A stretch of 59,379 nucleotides of DNA from Gemmatimonadaceae bacterium (GCA_019752115.1 JAIEMN010000020.1:202267-261645); one strand, 5' to 3'; counted from the first letter of the stretch, positions 41,036 through 49,650 are shown. Numbers and translations are program-made. Notes: generated by a model not told the origin, from the letters alone.

Positions 41036-42664
41036 ATGCGTTCCCACGACTTTTCTCGTCGCGCGAGTCTCTCCGCGGCGCTCGTCGCGGCCATGGCCGC
41101 GCCCGCAGTCGCGCCTGTTGAGGCGCAGGTCGCTTCGGCCTCGACGCCGACGCTCGTTGTGCAGATCACCGTGGACCAGCTGCGCCCGGATTATCTGGAC
41201 CGCTACAAGGACCAGTTCACCGGCGGGTTCGCGCGGCTGCTCAAGAACGGCGCGTTCTTCACCAACGCCTACCACGACCACGCCACGACCGAGACGGCGC
41301 CGGGGCATGCGACGCTGTGGAGCGGGCGCTATCCGGCGCACACGGGCGTCGTGCTCAACGAGATCGGCGTCGCCGACCCGCAGGCGCCGCTGCTCTTTGG
41401 GCGTGGCGGTGGGGCGAGCCCGTACCGCTTCCGCGGGTCGGCGCTCTTTGACTGGATCCGCACGCGCGACCAGTTCAGCAAGGCGCTGAGCGTGAGCCGC
41501 AAGGACCGCGGCGCCATTCTGCCGCTCGGGCGCGCCAAGCAGAATGTCTACTGGTACTCGCTCGAGGGGCGCTTCACCACGAGCCGCTACTACGGCGACA
41601 CCGTCCCGACCTGGGTCCAGCAGTTCAACGCCAGGATGAGCGCTCAGCGCTTCCTCGGTGCCAAGTGGGAGCTGCTGCTGCCGGCGTCGCAGTACAGCGA
41701 GAAGGACTCGGTGGCCATCGAAAGCCAGGGGAAGGATTTCGTCTTCCCGCACGTCGTCCCCACCGATGCCCGCACGGGCTACAACGACCTCACCGAGTAC
41801 CCGTTCATGGACGAGTACACGGTGGACTTTGCCCTGGCCGGCGTGAACGCGCTCGAGCTCGGGAAGGGGCCGAGCACCGATGTACTAGCCGTATCGCTGT
41901 CTACCACAGATGCCGTGGGGCACCGCTACGGCCCCGATTCGCGCGAGATCCACGACCAGGTGCTGCGCGTGGACCGGCAGCTGGGGCGGCTGATCGACTC
42001 GCTCTACAAGATGCGCGACTCGACCAAGATCATCTTTGCGCTGGGCGCCGATCATGGCGTGACGCCGTTCCCCGAGCTCGCGTTCCCGGGGGTCGATCCC
42101 GATCGCGGGCGCGTGAACCCCACGCCGGTGATCGACGCGGCGCGCAGTGCGCTGGCCGCGCGCGGGGTGGAGGGCGACGCGCTGCTCCTGCAGAGCGGCA
42201 TCGTGTCGCTCGATCGTCGCCGCCTGGCCGCCAAGGGGGTGAACTTCGACTCGACCGTGACAGCCGTGCGAAACGCGCTCCTCAAGCTGCCGGGGATGCT
42301 GCGCGTGGACCGCGTGACGACGCTCGCCGCCGACGCCAAGGCCGGCAACAAGTTCGCCCGCCGGTGGCTACACTCGGTACCGACCGATATGGGCGCGGTG
42401 CTCACCGTGACCTTCAAGGAAGGGTACTACTGGTACACGACGCGCTATGCCACGCACGGCTCGCCGCATGACCTCGACGCCCACATTCCGATGCTGTTCA
42501 TGGGCCCGATGTTCAAGGCCGGCCGCTACGCGCAGCCGGTGCGCAGCGTGGATATCGCGCCGACCCTCGCCGAGGCGATCGGGGTGGAGCCTATCGAAGC
42601 GATCGACGGCCGGATCCTCACCGAACTGTTCCGGAAGGAGCCGCCCAAGCCGGCCAAGCGTTAA
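41036..42664 (+). CDS. Alkaline phosphatase family protein (PafA/NPP type), exported
   Basis: 542 residues with a signal peptide (SLSAALVAAMAAPAVAPVEA). Metal and catalytic sites of the nucleotide pyrophosphatase/phosphodiesterase fold are visible: Asp47 in QITVDQLRPD, the nucleophile Thr in TTETAPGHATLWSG (residue 85 or 87), STTDAVGHRYGP (Asp and His), ALGADHGVTPFPE and the late HGSPHDLDAHIPM. It probably releases phosphate from monoesters or diesters in the periplasm. The substrate class cannot be fixed from sequence alone. Confidence 0.92.
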   Translation: MRSHDFSRRASLSAALVAAMAAPAVAPVEAQVASASTPTLVVQITVDQLRPDYLDRYKDQFTGGFARLLKNGAFFTNAYHDHATTETAPGHATLWSGRYPAHTGVVLNEIGVADPQAPLLFGRGGGASPYRFRGSALFDWIRTRDQFSKALSVSRKDRGAILPLGRAKQNVYWYSLEGRFTTSRYYGDTVPTWVQQFNARMSAQRFLGAKWELLLPASQYSEKDSVAIESQGKDFVFPHVVPTDARTGYNDLTEYPFMDEYTVDFALAGVNALELGKGPSTDVLAVSLSTTDAVGHRYGPDSREIHDQVLRVDRQLGRLIDSLYKMRDSTKIIFALGADHGVTPFPELAFPGVDPDRGRVNPTPVIDAARSALAARGVEGDALLLQSGIVSLDRRRLAAKGVNFDSTVTAVRNALLKLPGMLRVDRVTTLAADAKAGNKFARRWLHSVPTDMGAVLTVTFKEGYYWYTTRYATHGSPHDLDAHIPMLFMGPMFKAGRYAQPVRSVDIAPTLAEAIGVEPIEAIDGRILTELFRKEPPKPAKR

Positions 42665-42670
42665 CCCCGC

Positions 42671-43264
42671 ATGACCAGCCTTTCCCGCGCCTTCGACGAA
42701 CTGCGCTTCGGCCCCGGCCGTACGCTCAACCTGCGCGCCCTGCAGCCCACCGCGCTGCAGGCGACGCAGCTCGCCGAGCAGTGGCTTCGCGAGCAGCAGG
42801 TGCTTGGCGCCGAGGAGGCGTTGGTCATCACCGGGCGCGGCAACAACTCGCTCGACGGCTACTCCCCGGTGCGCGAGTCGATCGTGCGGCTCCTCCCCTC
42901 GCTCCGGCGCCGCAACGTGATCGAAGGGTACGAGGAGCACACGCCGGGGTCGTTCATCGTGCGCTTCGCGCCGGTGAAGGCGCTCTTCGAGACCCCCAAG
43001 CGCCGGCGCGAGAAGCCCGCCCAGGTCGTACCGCGCCCACCGTCACTCAGCGGCCTCGACGAGGAGACGGTGCGACAGCTGCGCGACCTGGCGTATCTCT
43101 CACTCGCGGCATTGGGGTTGATGAGCCCGACGCGTGCTCAGCTTGAGGACGAGATGCTGCGGCACTTCGCGGTCCTCTCCGCCGCGCTCCCGGACAACGG
43201 GGATCGCGAGGCGCTGCTGCAGCAGGCGATGCTCCGTGCCGCTGAGGAATACGAGCGGGGCTGA
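42671..43264 (+). CDS. Smr/MutS2 C-terminal-like domain protein
   Basis: 197 residues. The first 105 residues match the Smr fold: LNLRALQPTALQATQLAEQW (usual LDLHG block, degenerate), ALVITGRGNNSLDGYSPVRE (the TGxG block) and PGSFIVRFAPVK as the last strand. Smr domains bind or nick nucleic acids. The LDLHG His is missing, so nuclease activity is doubtful. The C-terminal helical 90 residues are unassigned. The gene starts 6 bp after the phosphatase stop. Confidence 0.7.
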   Translation: MTSLSRAFDELRFGPGRTLNLRALQPTALQATQLAEQWLREQQVLGAEEALVITGRGNNSLDGYSPVRESIVRLLPSLRRRNVIEGYEEHTPGSFIVRFAPVKALFETPKRRREKPAQVVPRPPSLSGLDEETVRQLRDLAYLSLAALGLMSPTRAQLEDEMLRHFAVLSAALPDNGDREALLQQAMLRAAEEYERG

Positions 43265-43270
43265 GATGTG

Positions 43271-43388
43271 AGAGGTGAGGTCTCGCACAGAGGCACAGAG
43301 GGCCACAGCGGTGCACGGAGAACAACTTTTCAAAAATGTTGTCTCTGTGTATCTCTGTGGCCCTCTGTGCCTCTGTGCGAGACCTCTG
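43271..43388. repeat. Long palindrome filling a convergent gap (CACAGAGG family)
   Basis: Perfect 31-bp arms at 43278-43308 and 43355-43385 are built of CACAGAGG and CACAGAGGG words. An inner hairpin is formed by GAGAACAAC and GTTGTCTC around a T/A-rich loop. It spans nearly the whole 130-bp gap between the Smr gene stop (43264, plus) and the lipoprotein stop (43395, minus). Confidence 0.92.
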
Positions 43389-43394
43389 CGCCCT

Positions 43395-44255
43395 CTATTG
43401 CCGCACGACCATGTTGTCGAAGAGGCCGTACCCTTCGAGCGCCAGATATGTCGGCGGGGCGATCGCGGCGTTGTAGGTGCCGATGACCACGTTGTTGATC
43501 GTCAGTGTCACCGTCTGCGCCACCGGGTCGATGCGGAGCTTCATCGGGTTGAAGCCGGCGTAGCCTTCATTCCCCTCGGCGAGGATCGGGCCGGTCATGC
43601 CGTTGAGGCGCAGCTGGTAGTGCATCGGGCCCGGGTTATTGATCGAGTTGTCGATCTTGAGCCAGAGTGTGCCGCTGTTCGCGAGCGCCTTGCTGGTAAC
43701 GCGGGTGTTGGTGAAGCCCATGGCGATGTACGCGCCGGCGACCGGGCGGGGATAGCCGTCGATGCTGAACTCGTAGGCCGTCCTGGGGGCCACGAAGGGG
43801 AGCAGCGCCGAGGGGAAGACGGTCATGCCATTGAACTCGCCACTAAAGAGGCAGCCGTTGAACGGCGCGACGTCGATGGGCGAGGGCATCTGGTTGTCGT
43901 TGAGCGAGCAGGCCGCCCACTTCCACGACTCCGCCAGGTCGCCGTCGATCCAGGCGACGTTCTTGTTGTTCGGCCACTCGGCCCAGAAGCCCGCGATGGA
44001 GTTGTCGAGCGCCACGTACTTGAGCGTGCCCTTGCCGCCCGTGGGGCGCCACTGCTGATCGGCGCCGAACGATTCACGGTAGATGACGCCCGGGGCGGGC
44101 GCGGTGGTGGGCATGTTGCTCGGCGCCGGCGGCGGCTCGATGAACTTGCCCTGGCGGGCGTCGACGGGGGCGGTGAGCGGCGACGAGCCGTCGGCGCAGG
44201 CGGTCAGCGTGGCGGCGGCCGCGGCGAGCACAACGAACGTGAAGGAGCGGAGCAT
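43395..44255 (-). CDS. Lipoprotein with concanavalin-like/jelly-roll fold
   Basis: 286 residues from the ATG at 44253-44255. The N-terminus MLRSFTFVVLAAAAATLTAC carries a lipobox with Cys20. A Pro/Ala-rich linker follows, then a beta-rich region with GKGTLKYVALDNSIAGFWAE, AYEFSIDGYPRPVAGAYIAM and VTLTINNVVIGTY, a pattern of LamG/concanavalin-like sandwiches. Asn- and Asp-rich loops may bind sugar or calcium. No catalytic residues are evident and the function is unknown. Confidence 0.7.
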   Translation of the reverse strand: MLRSFTFVVLAAAAATLTACADGSSPLTAPVDARQGKFIEPPPAPSNMPTTAPAPGVIYRESFGADQQWRPTGGKGTLKYVALDNSIAGFWAEWPNNKNVAWIDGDLAESWKWAACSLNDNQMPSPIDVAPFNGCLFSGEFNGMTVFPSALLPFVAPRTAYEFSIDGYPRPVAGAYIAMGFTNTRVTSKALANSGTLWLKIDNSINNPGPMHYQLRLNGMTGPILAEGNEGYAGFNPMKLRIDPVAQTVTLTINNVVIGTYNAAIAPPTYLALEGYGLFDNMVVRQ

Positions 44256-44431
44256 GGTCGGAAGGGCGAGTGGGGGCCAAGGCGCACGACGAGACGCGTC
44301 GTGCGGATGCTCAGCCATATGGCAACGGCGGTGCCATGTCCTTACGACGGCCGGAATGACGTAAGTCCTTTGCCCGCAACACATCGCGGAAATCTTGCGT
44401 AACCCTCCGGGTGAATTGATTCGCGCCGTGC

Positions 44432-44448
44432 TGCAACGAAACGTTGCA
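44432..44448. promoter_or_regulatory. Inverted operator-like site upstream of the M28 peptidase
   Basis: TGCAACG-AAA-CGTTGCA is a perfect 7-bp inverted repeat, similar in style to LacI-family operators. It lies 68 bp upstream of the peptidase ATG and about 180 bp upstream of the divergent lipoprotein. No other signal is evident in 44256-44515. Confidence 0.5.
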
Positions 44449-44515
44449 ATGCACGCCCCTTGCCGAGCCCGTCGCGGGGGGGCAGCGTGTGCACATCCCA
44501 TCGATCCGGAGATCC

Positions 44516-46636
44516 ATGATCCCCCGCCTGTCCGGGGCCGCTGCACGCGGCCTCTCGCTTGGCGCCGCCCTGGCGCTTCCGTCCGTGGCCGCGGCGCAGG
44601 CCCTTCCCGGCTACACCCCCGCCAACGCGGCGGCGCAGCGCACGGCTGAACAGCAGGCCATCGCCGGCCCGGTGCCGGCGCGCGCGAATGAGCGCTCGAA
44701 GGAGCTCTCCAAGGAGCCGCATGTGGCCGGCACGCGGGCGCAGAAGGCGACCGCCGACTACGTCATCGCCCAGATGAAGGCGATGGGGCTCGAGACGGAG
44801 TACCGCATCTATGATGTGTGGCTGCCGCACGCCACGAGCGTGAAGATCACCAAGATCGGCGCGCGCCCGGTCGCGCTCGACTTGAGTGAGCCGCCCATCG
44901 CGAGCGATCCGGCGACGCAGTTCCCGCAGTATCCCACGGTGAACGGCTCGAGCGGCGCCGGCGTGGGCGAGGGGGAGCTGGTGTTCGTCAACTTCGGGCT
45001 CATCGAAGACTACGCCGTGCTCGACTCCATGGGCGTGAGCGTGAAGGGGAAGGTCGTGCTCGCGCGCTACGGCCGGAGCTTCCGCGGTATCAAGGCGCGC
45101 GAAGCGGAGAAGCGGGGGGCCGTGGGGCTCCTCATCTATACCGATCCACTCGACGACGGCTTCGTGCAGGGCGATGTGTACCCCGACGGCCCGATGCGCC
45201 CGCTCAAGGGATTGCAGCGTGGGTCGGTGTTCAACGGCGCCGGCGACCCGCTCACCCCGGGCTACGCGAGCAAGCCCGGCGCGCCGCGGCTCAAGCCGGA
45301 AGACACGAGCCTGCCCAAGATTCCGGTGGTGCCGATCAGCGCGTACAACGCGCAGCTGCTCCTCGCCGAAGTGAAGGGCACCGACATTCTGCGCGGCTGG
45401 CAGGGCGGGATGGCGCTCCGCTATCACGTCGGCCCGGGGCCGGTGAAGGTGCGCGTGGAAGTCAAGACCGACGCGGCGACCGCCGGCACCAAGCCCATCA
45501 TCAACACGCTCGGCTACCTGCGCGGCAGTGAGTACCCCGATCAGTACGTGTACATCGGCGGCCACCGCGATTCGTGGGGCCCCGGCGCGGCCGACAACAT
45601 CAGCGGCACGGTGAGCATCATGGAAGCGGCCAATGCGCTCGCCGATCTCGCCAAGAAGGGCATTCGCCCCAAGCGCACGATCGTCTTCGCGACGTGGGAC
45701 GCCGAAGAGTGGGGGCTGGTGGGCAGCTCGGAGTATGTCGAAGACGATTCGCTCCGCCTCAAGAAGGGTGCGGTGGCGTATCTCAATCAGGACGTGTCGG
45801 CGCAGGGCTCGCAGTTCGGTGGCGGCGGAAGCCCGAGCATGCGCGCGGTGCTGCGTGACATCACCAAGCAGGTGACCGACCCGAAGACCAAGGGCACCGT
45901 GTACGCGGCGTGGCGCGCGGCGACCGGCACCAAGGCTGATACGCTCGAGCCCCCGATGGGCGATCCGGGTGGCGGCAGCGACTTCGCCGGCTTCTTCAAT
46001 CACTTCAGCATTCCGATCGCCGAGTGGGGCTTTGGTGGCCCGGCCGGCACGTATCACTCGGCGTACGACACACACGCGTGGATGGAGAAGTTCGGCGACC
46101 CGGGCTTTGAGTATCACGCCACGAGCGGCCGCATTGGTGCGGCGGTGGCGCTGCGCCTCGCGAACGCCGACATCCTGCCGTACGACTACGTGGAGTTCGC
46201 GCGCACGATGAAGAAGTACGTCGCGCCGGTGGAGCGCGGCATGGCGCAGAAGACGTGGAACACCGATCCGGTCGAGAATCTGAAGGCGGCGATCGCCAAG
46301 CTCGAAAGCTCGGCGGCCGCCTTCGCGACGGCGCGCGATGCGGCGCTCGCCGGCACGGTGACCAAGGCGCAGAAGGATGCCACCAACGCGGCGCTGCTCA
46401 CGGTGGAGCGCTCGTTCGCGCGCGACACCGGGCTCAAGAGCCGGCCCTGGTATCGCTCGATGATCTACGCCTCGGACGTGGACAACGGCTACAGCACGAT
46501 GGTCTTCCCGGGCGTGGGCGAAGCGATTCGCTATGGCACCGAAGCCGACGTGAACGCCGAACTCACGGATCTTGTGGCGCGCTTCAACGCGGCGGCCGCC
46601 GCCGTCGACAAGGCCCGCGCGGCGCTTGGCCGCTAG
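44516..46636 (+). CDS. M28 family metallopeptidase, glutamate carboxypeptidase II-like
   Basis: 706 residues from the ATG at 44516, with GGAG 7 bp upstream. The signal peptide ends LPSVAAAQA. The PA insert (residues about 140-300) includes GKVVLARYGRSFRGIKAREA. The zinc peptidase core has YIGGHRDSWGPGAADNISGT (His and Asp ligands), TWDAEEWGLVGSSEY (Glu pair), LNQDVS (Asp) and TYHSAYDTHAW (His). The C-terminal helical dimerisation domain is present. It resembles GCPII/PSMA and should cleave C-terminal residues from peptides outside the cytoplasm. Confidence 0.95.
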   Translation: MIPRLSGAAARGLSLGAALALPSVAAAQALPGYTPANAAAQRTAEQQAIAGPVPARANERSKELSKEPHVAGTRAQKATADYVIAQMKAMGLETEYRIYDVWLPHATSVKITKIGARPVALDLSEPPIASDPATQFPQYPTVNGSSGAGVGEGELVFVNFGLIEDYAVLDSMGVSVKGKVVLARYGRSFRGIKAREAEKRGAVGLLIYTDPLDDGFVQGDVYPDGPMRPLKGLQRGSVFNGAGDPLTPGYASKPGAPRLKPEDTSLPKIPVVPISAYNAQLLLAEVKGTDILRGWQGGMALRYHVGPGPVKVRVEVKTDAATAGTKPIINTLGYLRGSEYPDQYVYIGGHRDSWGPGAADNISGTVSIMEAANALADLAKKGIRPKRTIVFATWDAEEWGLVGSSEYVEDDSLRLKKGAVAYLNQDVSAQGSQFGGGGSPSMRAVLRDITKQVTDPKTKGTVYAAWRAATGTKADTLEPPMGDPGGGSDFAGFFNHFSIPIAEWGFGGPAGTYHSAYDTHAWMEKFGDPGFEYHATSGRIGAAVALRLANADILPYDYVEFARTMKKYVAPVERGMAQKTWNTDPVENLKAAIAKLESSAAAFATARDAALAGTVTKAQKDATNAALLTVERSFARDTGLKSRPWYRSMIYASDVDNGYSTMVFPGVGEAIRYGTEADVNAELTDLVARFNAAAAAVDKARAALGR

Positions 46637-46651
46637 TCAATCACCTCCACA

Positions 46652-46746
46652 CCTCCGCTCCCCCGCCTCTCCGCAAGTCAGGCACAACGGCATCGGCCGG
46701 ATCGCTGTGCCCGCCATGCGGAGCGGCGGCGGAGCGGGGCAGCGGA
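46652..46746. repeat. Imperfect intergenic palindrome after the peptidase gene
   Basis: The left arm (about 46652-46690, CTCCGCTCCCCCGCCTCTC then GGCACAACG) pairs with the right arm (about 46702-46746, CGCTGTGCCC then GCGGAGCGGGGCAGCGGAG) with mismatches and small bulges. It lies between the M28 stop and the rhodanese gene, both on plus. Confidence 0.7.
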
Positions 46747-46771
46747 GAACTGCTGGTCCAATTGGAGAGAT

Positions 46772-47095
46772 ATGAGCGTACAACACCTGACCCCGAAAGA
46801 AGTCGCCACGCGCCTCGAGGAGCCGAATCCTCCGGTGATTCTCGACGTGCGCGAAGTGTGGGAGTACGAGATCGCGCATCTCACCCCCAGTGAACTCATT
46901 CCGTTGTCGACGCTCCCGGGGGCGGTGCATCGGTTGGATCCGCAGCAGGAGTACGCGGTACTCTGTCATCATGGGATGCGGTCGGAGATGGCGGCCAACT
47001 GGCTTGCGCAGCATGGGTTCACGCGCCTCATCAACATCGATGGGGGGATCGACGCGTGGAGTGATGAGGTCGATCCCTCGGTGCCGCGCTACTAG
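46772..47095 (+). CDS. Single-domain rhodanese-like protein
   Basis: 107 residues, with GGAGAG upstream of the ATG. The fold is complete: VILDVREVWEYEIAH, the active-site loop VLCHHGMRSEMAANWL with Cys65, and NIDGGIDAWSDEVDP at the end. The loop CHHGMRS resembles GlpE/PspE-type sulfurtransferases that move sulfur from thiosulfate or a persulfide to cyanide or a protein acceptor. The partner is unknown. It is 6 bp upstream of the hydrolase gene. Confidence 0.93.
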   Translation: MSVQHLTPKEVATRLEEPNPPVILDVREVWEYEIAHLTPSELIPLSTLPGAVHRLDPQQEYAVLCHHGMRSEMAANWLAQHGFTRLINIDGGIDAWSDEVDPSVPRY

Positions 47096-47101
47096 GTCGC
47101 C

Positions 47102-48001
47102 ATGCTGAGCGCCGGGCAGTTCATCGCCGCGGGGATTGCGGCGTCGGTGGCGCTCTTCTGGCTGGCGGCGCGCCGCCGCGCGCGGATACGGGCGATGGAT
47201 GCGGCCGATGCGCAGCGCCGGCCGCGGAATGCCGAGGGGCTGGTGATCGGGGCGGAACCGATCATGCTCACGGGCACGACCGGGCGCGCGGTGCTCCTGC
47301 TGCACGGCTTCAATGATTCGCCGCAGAGTATGGCCTACCTCGCGACGCGGTTGCATGCGGCGGGGTACACGGTGCATGCCCCGCGGTTACCGGGACATGG
47401 CTGTTCGCTCCCCGCGATGGCACGGGAGCAGCGCGCGCCGGCGTGGCGCCGAGCGGTGGCCGACGCGCATGCGGCGCTGGCCGCGTCGCATGCCCAGGTC
47501 TTTGTGTGCGGGCAGAGCATGGGCGGCGCGCTGTCGGTGCTCGAAACGGTGGAGCGCCCGCCCACGGCGCTCGCGCTCCTCGCGCCCTACCTTGGCATGC
47601 CGGTGGCGCTGCGCGCCAAGCTGGCGGTGGCGATGCTCTTCGAGCCGTTCATGGCCTATCTGCGCAGCACCGGTGGCGAACGCTCCATTCACGACGATGC
47701 GGCGCGCGCCAAGGCGCTCGGGCCTGGCCTCGTCACCGCCACCACCCTCGCGGCACTACAGCATGTGGCGCTGAGCGCCGAAGCGGCGCTCCCTCGCGTA
47801 CAGGTGCCGACGCTCTATCTGCAGTCGCGCCTCGACAATCGTGTCCCGGCCGCGGCCGCCGAGCGGCACTTCATCGCGCTCGGTGCGCCGACCAAGGAGA
47901 TCCGCTGGTTCACCGGGAGCGGGCACATCCTCTCGGTGGATTTTGAGAAGAACGCGGTGGCGGACGCCGTGCTCGACTTCTTTGGTCGGTTCGGCGGATA
48001 G
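47102..48001 (+). CDS. Membrane-anchored alpha/beta hydrolase
   Basis: 299 residues. An N-terminal membrane helix (about 6-22, QFIAAGIAASVALFWLA) is followed by basic residues. The hydrolase core has LLLHGFNDSPQSM (oxyanion HGF), nucleophile Ser139 in VCGQSMGGAL, the acid in LQSRLDNRVPA and His in FTGSGHILSVD. It resembles carboxylesterase or monoacylglycerol-lipase-type enzymes. The physiological ester is unknown. Confidence 0.9.
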   Translation: MLSAGQFIAAGIAASVALFWLAARRRARIRAMDAADAQRRPRNAEGLVIGAEPIMLTGTTGRAVLLLHGFNDSPQSMAYLATRLHAAGYTVHAPRLPGHGCSLPAMAREQRAPAWRRAVADAHAALAASHAQVFVCGQSMGGALSVLETVERPPTALALLAPYLGMPVALRAKLAVAMLFEPFMAYLRSTGGERSIHDDAARAKALGPGLVTATTLAALQHVALSAEAALPRVQVPTLYLQSRLDNRVPAAAAERHFIALGAPTKEIRWFTGSGHILSVDFEKNAVADAVLDFFGRFGG

Positions 48002-48131
48002 GTCGGGTCTCGCCAAACCGCACGGACGGGTGCGAAACGCGGCTGCCAAAGGCCGGGGAACGGACTAGGTTTGAAGGGTTGCCCGCGAACGTCCCGGGCA
48101 GCTGAAGCCTGAGAACCGTTTGGAGTTGCAC

Positions 48132-48917
48132 ATGCCCGAGTTTGGAAGCTGGGGAGCCGACTGGTGGAAGCCGGTGGTGTTCGTCATGATCGCTGGCCAC
48201 CTCACCAACATTTGCGTCACGCTGTTCCTGCATCGCGGGCAGACGCATCGTGGCGTGGTCTTTTCGCGCCTGGTCGAAGTGCCGATGCGCGTGTGGCTGT
48301 GGCTGACGACCGCCATTCGCACCAAGGAATGGGTGGCGTGCCACCGGAAGCATCACGCGTTCGCCGATCGGGAGGGCGATCCGCATAGCCCGGTGGTCGA
48401 CGGGCTCCGCAACATCCTGCTCAAGGGCGCCTTCTACTATCGGAAGGCCGTGCGGCAGCCGGGTGTGCTCGAGAAGTACGGCAAGGGCACGCCCGATGAC
48501 TTCCTCGAGCGGCATCTGCTCGACAAGCGCTCGAGCGTGGGCATCGTGCTGATGCTCGCCATCGACATCTATCTGTTCGGCTGGTTCACCGGCCCGGTGG
48601 TGTGGGCGGTGCAGATGATCTGGATCCCGTTCTGGGCCGCCGGCGTCATCAACGGCATCGGCCACGCACTCGGCTACCGCAACCACGATGTGAAGGACGA
48701 GAGCCGCAACATCTCGCCCTTCGGGATCATCATTGCCGGCGAAGAGCTGCACAACAACCACCACGCCGACCCGCACAGCGCCAAGTTCGCGCACCGCTGG
48801 TTCGAGTTCGACATCGGCTGGATGTACATCAAGCTGCTCTCGCTCTTCGGCCTCGCCGAAGTGAAGTACGCCCGCGTGGGCGAACACGTCCGCATCGCCG
48901 AGACCATCGATGGCTGA
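48132..48917 (+). CDS. Membrane fatty acid desaturase
   Basis: 261 residues from the ATG at 48132, with GGAG 6 bp upstream. Three histidine boxes are present: HRGQTH (34-39), HRKHH (71-75) and HNNHH (near 215), which hold the di-iron centre of acyl-CoA or acyl-lipid delta-9-type desaturases. Hydrophobic segments flank them. The last codons overlap the start of the YggX-like gene by 8 bp. The position of double-bond insertion cannot be told. Confidence 0.93.
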   Translation: MPEFGSWGADWWKPVVFVMIAGHLTNICVTLFLHRGQTHRGVVFSRLVEVPMRVWLWLTTAIRTKEWVACHRKHHAFADREGDPHSPVVDGLRNILLKGAFYYRKAVRQPGVLEKYGKGTPDDFLERHLLDKRSSVGIVLMLAIDIYLFGWFTGPVVWAVQMIWIPFWAAGVINGIGHALGYRNHDVKDESRNISPFGIIIAGEELHNNHHADPHSAKFAHRWFEFDIGWMYIKLLSLFGLAEVKYARVGEHVRIAETIDG

Positions 48918-49188
48918 TATCGCCTGCACCCGCTGCGGCCAGACGCGCGAAGGCTTTGAACGTCCGCCGTTCCCCGGCGCGATCGGCACGCGCATCGTGG
49001 GCGAGATCTGCAAGGTCTGCTGGGGCGACTGGCTCAAGCAGCAGACGATGCTGATCAATCACTACGGCCTGAACGTGATGGACCCGCAGGCGCGGCAGTT
49101 CCTCACGCGGAACATGGAAGCGTTCCTGTTCAAGGCGCCGGGCGGGGAGAATGTGGACACGACGAAGCAGGGGACGATCAACTGGTAA
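48910..49188 (+). CDS. YggX-like Fe(2+)-trafficking / oxidative damage protection protein
   Basis: 92 residues. IGTRIVGEICKVCWGDWLKQ and QTMLINHYGLNVMDPQARQF match the conserved core of YggX. The N-terminus adds a Cys pair (ACTRCGQ), and a third and fourth Cys are in ICKVCW; this could make a metal site absent from the enterobacterial protein, which has one N-terminal Cys. It overlaps the desaturase gene by 8 bp, so iron supply to the di-iron enzyme is a reasonable inference. Confidence 0.85.
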   Translation: MADIACTRCGQTREGFERPPFPGAIGTRIVGEICKVCWGDWLKQQTMLINHYGLNVMDPQARQFLTRNMEAFLFKAPGGENVDTTKQGTINW

Positions 49189-49198
49189 GCCGGCTTTG

Positions 49199-49311
49199 AA
49201 CTGATCGGTTTGGGGTTTGGGGTTGCTGGTTTGGGGTTGTCGGGTTGAACAACCCCGAACCCTACCCGTGGACCCCAAACCTTAAGACCCCGCACCCCAA
49301 ACTGATCGGTT
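49199..49311. repeat. Intergenic palindrome with identical 12-bp ends (TTTGGGG family)
   Basis: The element begins AACTGATCGGTTTGGGG (49199-49215) and ends CCCCAAACTGATCGGTT (49295-49311), so the near-palindromic AACTGATCGGTT is present at both ends in the same orientation. Arms of GGTTTGGGG-type words pair imperfectly, with an inner hairpin around GGGTTGAACAACCC. It starts 11 bp after the YggX stop and abuts the next terminator. Confidence 0.85.
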
Positions 49312-49350
49312 AAAAAAACGCCGCGCCGAGTTCACAGACTCGGCGCGGCG
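49312..49350 (-). terminator. Intrinsic terminator of the small zinc-ribbon gene
   Basis: On the minus strand a perfect 12-bp stem CGCCGCGCCGAG (49350-49339 with 49330-49319) and an 8-nt loop are followed by seven T residues (complement of 49312-49318). It lies about 55 bp after the stop of the minus-strand zinc-ribbon gene. Confidence 0.9.
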
Positions 49351-49404
49351 TCCTACTTCGGGGTGGTGGTCCTGCTCTCGCTGGGGAGTCGAGATCGTGC
49401 GTGT

Positions 49405-49614
49405 TCAGTTCACGCCGGCGATGTAGCGGGCCAGTCGCCCGCACTCGGCGCACTTGAGTGTGACGTGCGAATGCGGTGGCGGCGGATGCACCACCGGATC
49501 ACGCTGAATCGTGCCTGAGCAGGATGGGCAGCTCAGTGGAAGTCCCGTGCGGTCGCTGGCGATCAGGTGCAGCGCCTGGGCGGGATTGTACGTGTTCGGG
49601 CGTGGCTTACGCAT
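49405..49614 (-). CDS. Small zinc-ribbon-like protein
   Basis: 69 residues from the ATG at 49612-49614, with GGAGG 7 bp upstream. Two Cys pairs, LSCPSCSG and LKCAECGRLA, are about 27 residues apart and could bind one zinc. The segment between them is Pro/His-rich (HPPPPHSH). No family is recognised. It has its own strong terminator, so it appears to be an independent transcript. Confidence 0.7.
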   Translation of the reverse strand: MRKPRPNTYNPAQALHLIASDRTGLPLSCPSCSGTIQRDPVVHPPPPHSHVTLKCAECGRLARYIAGVN

Positions 49615-49650
49615 CCAACAGCCTCCGTTGCGTAATGACTGTCGCACCAC

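Noticed and set aside
43271-43388. Repeated CACAGAGG units as a CRISPR or tandem array
   Set aside because: The units are paired inversely and there are no regular spacers or cas genes.
44342-46117. A long minus-strand open frame opposite the M28 peptidase
   Set aside because: The peptidase strand carries all zinc ligands and a signal peptide; the other strand is a shadow.
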